NCBI GenBank assembly: GCA_018061485.1
Contig: JAGOUA010000041.1
Location: 1-5,821 of the forward strand
Origin: Patescibacteria group bacterium
GTDB taxonomy: Bacteria > Patescibacteriota > Patescibacteriia > 2-12-FULL-60-25
Length of the DNA stretch: 5,821 bases
Direction of reading: 5' to 3'
Numbering within the stretch: the stretch's first letter is position 1; every line of letters starts with the position of its first letter. Positions 1 to 4,979 of the stretch are shown one piece after another. The notes under the pieces were generated by a model. That model was not told the origin of the DNA. It did no database searches and was given only the letters and a program-made list of their open reading frames with translations. Made by a program: the position numbers and the translations under genes.

Positions 1-1589
1 ACACGCTTCTCTTTTTGTATATCGTGATACACATCGGTCTTGCAACGCACATACGGCGCTTGCCCCTCATTCTTCGACACCTCATCTTCACTCGCTAGTT
101 GGATCGTTTCGTGGGTTTTGATTTCGTGTACGTACACGTGATACGGGAACGGATACCGCTTCACCATGCCACCTCGCACATCGAGAATGGTTGTCGCGAC
201 TTGCGCGGCGAAGGTACGCGAGTGACTCACAAAAAAGACCGTGCCGGAAAATGCCTGCAAGGCTTCGCCTAACGCCTCAACCGTATCAAAGTCGAGGTGG
301 TTGGTCGGTTCGTCTAAAATCAGGACGTCATATCTTCCTAAACAGAGCGCTGCTAGACACAAGCGGGCACGCTCACCGCCAGAAAGCATCGATATCGTCT
401 TATCGAGATCGTCACGCGAAAACAGAAAGTTCGACGCCATACGCAAAAGCTCTTCCGGCAACGTCTCACCCGCGACCGAGGTGAGATACTGCCCGGCCGT
501 GCCGTACTTAGGCAGCATCGTCGGAACATGTTGCGCGTAATAGCCAACCCGAAGCTTATACCCCCATTTAATCTGTCCATCGAGTGGTGCGAGCTCTCCC
601 GCCAAAGCCTTCAAGAGCGTACTTTTTCCTTGGCCGTTTTCTCCTAGCACCGCCACGTGATCCCCTCGCTCAATAACGAGGTTCACACCCTGCAAAATCG
701 GTTTACGCGTGTCATAACCAAGCGCTACATCCGTCAGCGTGAGAGCCGTTCCTTTTTTGAAGAGCGGTGCAGGAATATGCATGCGCACCGTCCTAAGCGA
801 ATGTGCGATCTCAATTGTTTGCAGCTTAGTGAGCGCCTTCAATCGCGACTGTACCTGTACCGCTTTGGCTGAGCTAGCGCGGAATCGATCCACGAAGTCT
901 TGAATATGCGCCTGCTGTGCCTGAATCTTTTTATTGTATCGTTCCGCTTCTTTGAGGACGTGTTCTTTATGCGCGAGATACGCCTCGACATCTCCCGGAA
1001 AGAGGGTGAGTTTTCCATGCGATAACTCGAGCGTATGTGTACAGACGTGTTTTAAAAATTCGCGATCGTGTGACACGAGGAGTAACGCCCCACGATAGTC
1101 ACGCAATACCTCTTCCAAGAGCAAAATGGTTTGTAAGTCTAGATAATTGGTCGGCTCGTCTAAAAGAAGCAGGTTTGGCTCACGGACCAACACCCCCGAC
1201 AAGCGGACACGCATTTGATACCCGCCAGACACCTGCGAAAAGGTTTTTTCGAGAAGCTCGGGAGAGAGGTCAAACGCGGCGGCTATTTTGGCGCACTCCC
1301 ACGTCTCACGACCCGACACGCGTAGCAGATAGTCGATGAGCTTTTCTTCTGGGTGAATCACCTCATGCTGCTCCAACGTTCCAATGCGCGTTGATGGGTG
1401 TAAGACAACAGCGCCTTCATCCACTGATTCCTGACCGAGGATCATGCGTAGGAGCGTCGTTTTTCCGGCTCCATTCACTCCCACAAAGCCCACGCGCTGT
1501 CCCTCCGCGATCGAAACCGTCGCGCCAGAAAAAATCATTCGTGGTCCGAATGCCTTCGCGATATTCTGGAGCTGGAGAACCATGGCCAT
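1..1589 (-). CDS. ABC-F family ATPase (ribosome-associated translation factor or resistance-type), 3' end missing
   Basis: Two ABC ATPase domains in one chain with no membrane segments, the layout of ABC-F proteins, which act on the ribosome rather than in transport. The 529 visible residues show Walker A1 GVNGAGKTT (37-45), signature VSGGYQ (120-125), Walker B1 with DEPTNYLD (144-151) and H-loop SHDREF (173-178). The charged linker around 231-253 has the DFVDRFRASSAKAVQVQSR pattern typical of the ABC-F tRNA-interacting arm. The second domain has GENGQGKST (316-324), LSGGERARL (402-410), DEPTNHLD (426-433) and SHSRTF (455-460). Both Walker B glutamates (E145, E427) are present, so hydrolysis is likely intact. 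The frame is still open at the left edge; family members are usually 500-650 residues, so little is missing. ATG at 1589 or 1583 (Met-Ala-Met) can start it, since an in-frame stop lies at 1608-1610; neither has a Shine-Dalgarno sequence. The 85-bp gap to the divergent methyltransferase gene shows no convincing promoter. The subfamily cannot be fixed from what is visible. Confidence 0.95.
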   Translation of the reverse strand, partial: MAMVLQLQNIAKAFGPRMIFSGATVSIAEGQRVGFVGVNGAGKTTLLRMILGQESVDEGAVVLHPSTRIGTLEQHEVIHPEEKLIDYLLRVSGRETWECAKIAAAFDLSPELLEKTFSQVSGGYQMRVRLSGVLVREPNLLLLDEPTNYLDLQTILLLEEVLRDYRGALLLVSHDREFLKHVCTHTLELSHGKLTLFPGDVEAYLAHKEHVLKEAERYNKKIQAQQAHIQDFVDRFRASSAKAVQVQSRLKALTKLQTIEIAHSLRTVRMHIPAPLFKKGTALTLTDVALGYDTRKPILQGVNLVIERGDHVAVLGENGQGKSTLLKALAGELAPLDGQIKWGYKLRVGYYAQHVPTMLPKYGTAGQYLTSVAGETLPEELLRMASNFLFSRDDLDKTISMLSGGERARLCLAALCLGRYDVLILDEPTNHLDFDTVEALGEALQAFSGTVFFVSHSRTFAAQVATTILDVRGGMVKRYPFPYHVYVHEIKTHETIQLASEDEVSKNEGQAPYVRCKTDVYHDIQKEKR

Positions 1590-1674
1590 GGCGCCAGCAT
1601 GACAAATTCAGAGCGAATCGCCAAGTCGATAAGCCCACCTACCCGAGAACCGAAAAACCCTGTACGCTCTCCGT

Positions 1675-2835
1675 ATGTCGTTTCTTGTGTTCCCTGGGTC
1701 ATCCCCCCTTCTCTCATCCGCCGAGGCTCGTGCGCAGTTTCCTGAGGCTTCTTGGCGCTTGCTGAGCTCCTGTTTTTTGACGGAAACACCGCTCGAAAAT
1801 GCCCTTCCCAAGCTTGCCGGCGCCACCAAAATCGCCAAGGTGATCATGCGCGTACCAACCAAAGAGTGTACCGCCGCGCTGCTCGCCGACTGGGTCAAGC
1901 TTCATCCGCGAGGCGAAGGAAAGCTGATTTTTGCCCTCACCTGGATGGGATCTTCATCCATTGGACGACGTCTCCCCATCGAGCTGAAACAGGCTCTACG
2001 GACCACTACAGAGCGTAGCGTGCGCTGGTTTGAAAGCGCGGAAGGCGTATCGAGTGCCGCGATTCAAAAGCTCGGTCTTATCGAGGAAGGCTACGACTTT
2101 ACGATCATCGAAGAAGGTGACACCGCCTGGATCGCCGTAACCACCGAAGTACAAGATCTGGATTTCTGGTCTTCGTTTGATATGGATCGTCCTCGCCGTA
2201 ACGCCAAAAACGGCATGACGCCACCAAAGCTCGCGAGCCTTATGTTGCATCTCGCTGGCACACCGAAGAGCCTTCTCGACCCATTTTGTGGCAGCGGCAC
2301 CTTTTTAGCGGTTGCCGGCATGGAAGAACTTCCGCACGTATACGGATCAGACATTCTTCCACGCATTATTGATGACGCAAAAGCGAATATCGCGTGGGCG
2401 CAAGAAGCGGGGATGATTCCAGAAACATCAGATATTCAACTGACGATTGCAGATGCAACCAAGCCACTGCCATTGGACGAAGGCTCGATAGACGCGATCG
2501 TCACGGAAGGCTACCTCGGTACGCCGCTTCATGGAGACGAAGAACAGCCAGAATTAGATCGCGAAGCACACGGCGTCAAAACCCTATGGCGAGACGCTCT
2601 TCCACACCTGTATCGCGTTCTCGCTAGTCGTGGCGTGATTATCGCTTCGTGGCCCTCATACAAAACCCCTCATGGGCAGGCACGCGTGACGTTTTCCGAA
2701 ACCGAGCTTCGTGATGCAGGCTTCGCGTACGAACCACTGCCTATTGTGGACGGAAGCTACAAACAGGAACTCCCCTATGCTCGGAATGGGCAGTTCGTTG
2801 GACGAACGATCGTGAGGTTACGCAAAACCACCTAG
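1675..2835 (+). CDS. TRM11-like RNA (guanine-N2) methyltransferase
   Basis: A 386-residue SAM-dependent methyltransferase, most like TRM11/archaeal Trm-G10 enzymes that methylate the N2 amino group of a tRNA guanine. The N-terminal ~165 residues resemble the ferredoxin-like plus THUMP-like substrate-binding part. A linker RPRRNAKNGMTPPKLASLM (172-190) matches the RP-x-RD-x-GM-x-PPKLA signature of this family and leads into the Rossmann catalytic domain. SAM motif I is DPFCGSGTF (202-210), the acidic motif II residue is D226 (GSDILPR), and D260 (ADATKPLP) is the likely adenine-side motif. The catalytic loop reads TEGYLG (277-282) where classical enzymes have D/N-PPY. The C-terminus NGQFVGRTIVRL is also family-like. 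The ATG at 1675 is supported because FLVFPGSSPLLSSAEA fits the family's first strand and helix; no Shine-Dalgarno precedes it. It probably heads a two-gene operon with the ferredoxin 35 bp downstream. The RNA target is inferred; a DNA or protein substrate is not excluded. Confidence 0.85.
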   Translation: MSFLVFPGSSPLLSSAEARAQFPEASWRLLSSCFLTETPLENALPKLAGATKIAKVIMRVPTKECTAALLADWVKLHPRGEGKLIFALTWMGSSSIGRRLPIELKQALRTTTERSVRWFESAEGVSSAAIQKLGLIEEGYDFTIIEEGDTAWIAVTTEVQDLDFWSSFDMDRPRRNAKNGMTPPKLASLMLHLAGTPKSLLDPFCGSGTFLAVAGMEELPHVYGSDILPRIIDDAKANIAWAQEAGMIPETSDIQLTIADATKPLPLDEGSIDAIVTEGYLGTPLHGDEEQPELDREAHGVKTLWRDALPHLYRVLASRGVIIASWPSYKTPHGQARVTFSETELRDAGFAYEPLPIVDGSYKQELPYARNGQFVGRTIVRLRKTT

Positions 2836-2870
2836 ACCGAATTTACTAGCACACCAATCACTTTTCTCCT

Positions 2871-3134
2871 ATGAACAACACACCCTCTCCTGTAGCAGAT
2901 CCTTCGCAAAAACCCCTGCGCCTTTCTAAAATTACCGTCGATCGAGACCTCTGTATTGGCGCCGCTCCTTGCGTGACGGTAGCCCCTGGCGTGTTTCAAC
3001 TAGACGATGAAAATAAGGCTTACGTCGTTGATGAGAATGGTGCCGACGCCGAAACGATTCTGCTTGCCGCGCAAGCATGCCCCGTCCAGGCGATTATTCT
3101 CCACGATGCCGACGGAAACCAAATCTATCCGTAA
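2871..3134 (+). CDS. Small three-cysteine ferredoxin ([3Fe-4S]/[4Fe-4S] type)
   Basis: An 87-residue soluble electron carrier. After a proline/serine-rich N-terminal tail of about 15 residues, the fold begins at LSKITVDRDLCIG. The ligands are C28, C34 and C70 in the arrangement C28-IGAAP-C34 ... C70-P71, as in single-cluster ferredoxins. Where [4Fe-4S] versions have a second cysteine (C-x2-C-x2-C), this protein has Ala31. That favours a [3Fe-4S] cluster, or a [4Fe-4S] cluster with a non-cysteine or open fourth site. The stretch VTVAPGVFQLDDENKAYVV is typical of the family, with acidic surface residues. It lies 35 bp after the methyltransferase stop with no terminator between, so the two are probably co-transcribed, and the transcript would end at the palindrome at 3230-3261. 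No Shine-Dalgarno precedes the ATG; the leader is pyrimidine-rich (CTTTTCTCCT). The redox partner is unknown. The NifS/NifU pair further right could load its cluster, but that is inference. Confidence 0.92.
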   Translation: MNNTPSPVADPSQKPLRLSKITVDRDLCIGAAPCVTVAPGVFQLDDENKAYVVDENGADAETILLAAQACPVQAIILHDADGNQIYP

Positions 3135-3229
3135 CAGGAAGAAGAACTTCTCTCGCCCCCCAGCAAACGCTGATAGAGATAGGCCTGTTTCGTGCTTTGC
3201 CTTAAAAACCTCAATTTTTACCGCTCTAG

Positions 3230-3261
3230 AAAAGCCCTTGCTATAGCAAGGGCTTTTGTTT
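3230..3261 (+). terminator. Intrinsic terminator (28-bp perfect palindrome) after the ferredoxin gene
   Basis: The arms AAAAGCCCTTGC (3230-3241) and GCAAGGGCTTTT (3246-3257) are perfectly complementary around a TATA loop, followed by GTTT. The GC-rich core with flanking A and T runs is the shape of a rho-independent terminator. Because it is symmetric it could also stop minus-strand transcription (TTTTCT follows in that direction). It lies about 95 bp past the ferredoxin stop and separates that operon from the GC-rich cassette. The bases between the ferredoxin stop and this site (3135-3229) show nothing else I can name. Confidence 0.88.
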
Positions 3262-3279
3262 ACATGACGCCCTTATACA

Positions 3280-3348
3280 GATACTTTTGATTGATACTAT
3301 TGACAAAACAGGCTTTTTACTCTATATTCAAAAAATCCTAACAGTATC
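3280..3348. promoter_or_regulatory. Possible operator: GATACT hexamers flanking the promoter
   Basis: GATACT occurs twice in direct orientation (3280-3285 and 3293-3298, 13 bp apart start to start), and its reverse complement AGTATC occurs at 3343-3348. The first two lie just upstream of the -35 box and the last lies in the leader downstream of the predicted start point. This spacing could suit a repressor or activator. The hexamers are short and the region is AT-rich, so chance is a real alternative. Confidence 0.25.
3300..3328 (+). promoter_or_regulatory. Sigma70-type promoter of the GC-rich secreted-protein gene
   Basis: The -35 box TTGACA (3300-3305) is a perfect consensus. A 17-bp spacer leads to TATATT (3323-3328), which differs from TATAAT at one position. 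Transcription should begin near 3335, giving a leader of about 37 nt before the ATG at 3372. The surrounding ~100 bp are AT-rich, in sharp contrast to the coding region that follows. It is the clearest promoter in the window and suggests strong, independent expression. Confidence 0.82.
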
Positions 3349-3358
3349 TCGTTGGGAC

Positions 3359-3366
3359 AAGGAGGT
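3359..3366 (+). promoter_or_regulatory. Strong Shine-Dalgarno site AAGGAGGT
   Basis: AAGGAGGT matches the anti-Shine-Dalgarno end of 16S rRNA over its full length. It sits 5 nt before the ATG at 3372 and 2 nt before an in-frame GTG at 3369, so it favours the ATG; a TTG at 3375 is also in range. No other start codon visible in this window has a comparable site. Confidence 0.85.
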
Positions 3367-3371
3367 CAGTG

Positions 3372-4019
3372 ATGTTGTTCGTTCTCGTTCTTCTCCTCTC
3401 GTGCGTCCTCGCTCCCTTCACCGCCATGGCGCAGCAGCACGCGTCGCCCAGGCCGCGAACCACGCAAGAGGCGCTGCGCCTCTTGCCCCAGCCTCCGCCC
3501 GCCAGACCACGTCCGCTCACCCCGCATCAGCAGGCGTGTCGCGCAAGCCGTGAAAGTGCCGAGGCCACGGCGGAGGTCGAGTGGGAGGAGTGGCACGACC
3601 AGCGGGACGCATTGCACACTCGCTTGCTGGCGACACGGGGCACGTACTACACCCCCACGCCCCCCACCTGCGATGTGCGAAGCCCCAGCCCGCCGACGGT
3701 TGCGCAGATCCACACTCCCCACACCCAAGAAGACGCATTTGGATACGGCGGCCTCGGCAGCCCCTCCTACGCGTTCGCCGCATGGCATCCGGGCAGTGTC
3801 GGCGAGACGGTCTGGAGCAGTGACTACGGCTCGTTTGCCACTGCGCCGGAGCCGGCTCCACTGGTGTGCAACGCGCAAATTCTCCGGCTGCGAGCAACCT
3901 ACCGCGCGAGCGCCTTCTGCACCACGCCCGAAGGTCGTCGTCCTCCGGACACCGCGATCGTGGGCCACGTGACCCTGGTGTCGGTCGCGCGAACGCATCG
4001 CGCACCGGCCCCTCGCTGA
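3372..4019 (+). CDS. Unrecognised GC-rich secreted protein with four cysteines in the mature part
   Basis: A 215-residue protein I do not recognise. Residues 1-20 form a hydrophobic signal segment (LFVLVLLLSCVLAPF) ending TAMA before QQ, a good AxA signal peptidase I site, though the n-region has no Lys or Arg. C11 follows LLS but lies inside the hydrophobic core and makes a weak lipobox. The mature chain begins with a Pro/Arg-rich stretch (about 25-50), then a helical, charged part with W71 and W74 (56-90), then Thr/Pro- and Gly/Ser/Tyr-rich parts (90-155). Cysteines are C56, C100, C166 and C183, enough for two disulfides outside the cytoplasm. It ends VGHVTLVSVARTHRAPAPR. Sample lines of the gene are about 70% GC, well above its neighbours, and long overlapping frames on both strands are a side effect. 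The promoter, ribosome site, signal peptide and terminator all support this frame and strand. It is convergent with the NifU gene, ending about 40 bp from it. Horizontal acquisition is plausible; function is unknown. Confidence 0.75.
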   Translation: MLFVLVLLLSCVLAPFTAMAQQHASPRPRTTQEALRLLPQPPPARPRPLTPHQQACRASRESAEATAEVEWEEWHDQRDALHTRLLATRGTYYTPTPPTCDVRSPSPPTVAQIHTPHTQEDAFGYGGLGSPSYAFAAWHPGSVGETVWSSDYGSFATAPEPAPLVCNAQILRLRATYRASAFCTTPEGRRPPDTAIVGHVTLVSVARTHRAPAPR

Positions 4020-4034
4020 CCACGGCGTCCGCCT

Positions 4035-4057
4035 GACCTTACCAAAGGTCTTTTTTT
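4035..4057 (+). terminator. Intrinsic terminator of the secreted-protein gene
   Basis: The stem GACCTT (4035-4040) / AAGGTC (4045-4050), closed by an ACCA loop, is followed directly by seven T residues (4051-4057). The stem is short but the T run is ideal. It starts about 15 bp after the stop codon at 4017-4019. On the minus strand no U run follows the hairpin, so it should not stop transcripts arriving from the convergent NifU gene. Confidence 0.75.
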
Positions 4058-4060
4058 GTT

Positions 4061-4750
4061 CTACACCCCAAAATACTTCTCTTTATAAAAGCGAATGAGT
4101 TGCTCGACTTCTGGAATACAGGACGGATCACCCGTTCCCACTTTGGTTTTTTGTTGCACCTTTTCGAGCGTATCCGCGCCTTCAAGCACCGCTTCTTCGA
4201 TATCGTGATCCGTAATTTTGAGCACTTTATCAATCAAGCGACCATGCTCGATGATAATCTTGTCGTTCTGCTCTGTTTTGCGATAGTAGTCGTTGATCGC
4301 TGAGCGAAGCGCTTTATCACCCAACACCGAGCAGTGGACTTTGCGTGCCGGAAGCCCGCCGAGACGTGCCATAATATCTTGTGGTCGCAGTTTGAGCGCT
4401 TCATCAAGCAGTATCCCCCCATTCTCCGTCACCATCACCGAAAGCATAGACGTAGAGGCGATGGCTGACGCACAGCCAAATGTTTTCCACTTAAAGTCTT
4501 TGATACGCTCTGCGCCGTCGGCATCACGCTCGATACGAAGCCATACCTTCATCGCATCACCACAGGCGGGCGAACCAACCATGCCAAGATACGCACCCTC
4601 TACCCCCTCCTCGGTATCCAAAAAGTTTTGCGGAGCAAAAAAGTGGCTTTTTACGGCATCCGTGTAGAACCATCCCTCTTTTTTTGTTCCCGCGACCACA
4701 TCTCCGCCGCGCGCGTCGGTGGAAGCTGAGGTAATACTTGTTGTGTTCAT
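4061..4750 (-). CDS. nifU: NifU/IscU-type Fe-S cluster scaffold with degenerate BFD-like tail
   Basis: A 229-residue scaffold on which Fe-S clusters are built from sulfur delivered by cysteine desulfurase. A non-conserved N-terminal tail (~1-28) precedes an IscU/NifU_N domain (~30-157). It holds the three cluster cysteines C63 (SPACGD, with D65 also conserved), C93 (KTFGCASAIAS) and C140 (KVHCSVLG), so the scaffold site is intact. Residues ~165-222 resemble the BFD-like [2Fe-2S] domain of NifU (ITDHDIEEAVLEGADTLEKVQQKT, then IPEVEQLI). The usual CxC pair is absent, and the CxxC pair reads D208-P-S-C211, so one of four ligands remains. The C-terminal Nfu domain of full-length NifU is missing. 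The gene lies downstream of the NifS-type desulfurase on the same strand, so joint expression is likely despite the 228-bp gap. The ATG at 4750 has no Shine-Dalgarno; the upstream run CTTCTCCTCTC is pyrimidine-rich. It could equally be called iscU. Confidence 0.93.
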   Translation of the reverse strand: MNTTSITSASTDARGGDVVAGTKKEGWFYTDAVKSHFFAPQNFLDTEEGVEGAYLGMVGSPACGDAMKVWLRIERDADGAERIKDFKWKTFGCASAIASTSMLSVMVTENGGILLDEALKLRPQDIMARLGGLPARKVHCSVLGDKALRSAINDYYRKTEQNDKIIIEHGRLIDKVLKITDHDIEEAVLEGADTLEKVQQKTKVGTGDPSCIPEVEQLIRFYKEKYFGV

Positions 4751-4809
4751 AAAGCTGAAATAAAGAGAGGAGAAGCGTGTTTAGAATTAAATACCGCTTA
4801 AGAGTCATG

Positions 4810-4979
4810 AGATGTGTAGATTTGGATGAGATGCGAAGCGTTGGAGCAAGAAACACCGGAGGCGTATCCCCCTTCGCTTATCCAGCTACGGGGGACCATT
4901 CGTAGCCTTGGCGAAGAATGGCGGTACGGTGAGGATGTTTTGATGCGAAACGCGAGCAGGTCGCCAAATCTACACGTCT
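4810..4979. repeat. Inverted-repeat element in the nifS-nifU gap: candidate structured RNA or MITE-like insertion
   Basis: AGATGTGTAGATTTGG (4810-4825) and CCAAATCTACACGTCT (4964-4979) are inverted repeats matching at 15 of 16 positions, including 12 perfect bp in a row (4814-4825 with 4964-4975). They bound a ~138-bp interior with more possible helices: GCGTT/AACGC (4838-4842 with 4949-4953), CACCG/CGGTG (4854-4858 with 4927-4931), TCCCCC/GGGGGA (4867-4872 with 4890-4895), CTTCGC/GCGAAG (4872-4877 with 4911-4916) and GCTACG/CGTAGC (4885-4890 with 4901-4906). Some of these exclude each other. The right repeat just touches the desulfurase stop codon. I see no tRNA, SRP or known riboswitch pattern, no convincing coding frame, no U run at either end and no exact target-site duplication. 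The rest of the gap (4751-4809) is AT-rich leader for nifU without a clear promoter. Confidence 0.6.

Noticed and set aside
1580..1591. 12-bp palindrome CCATGGCCATGG over the ABC-F start codons
   Set aside because: It is explained by the Met-Ala-Met codon repeat and is too short and isolated to argue for an operator.
1590..1674. Divergent promoters between the ABC-F and methyltransferase genes
   Set aside because: Only weak boxes such as ATGACA at 1599-1604 are present, with no -10 at proper spacing on either strand, so I did not call a promoter.
3550..3972. 140-residue plus-strand frame inside the secreted-protein gene
   Set aside because: It is a second-frame shadow of very high Arg, Pro and Ala content, with no start signal of its own.
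3366..3998. 210-residue minus-strand frame overlapping the secreted-protein gene, and a 168-residue one at 3517-4023
   Set aside because: Both are Arg/Gly-rich with no recognisable domain and lie opposite a gene with promoter, ribosome site, signal peptide and terminator. GC-rich DNA lacks stop codons in many frames.
4810..4979. Known ncRNA (6S, SRP, tRNA or riboswitch) in the nifS-nifU gap
   Set aside because: No SRP GGAA-type loop, tRNA T-loop or recognised aptamer core could be identified. A 6S-like rod cannot be excluded but nothing specific supports it.
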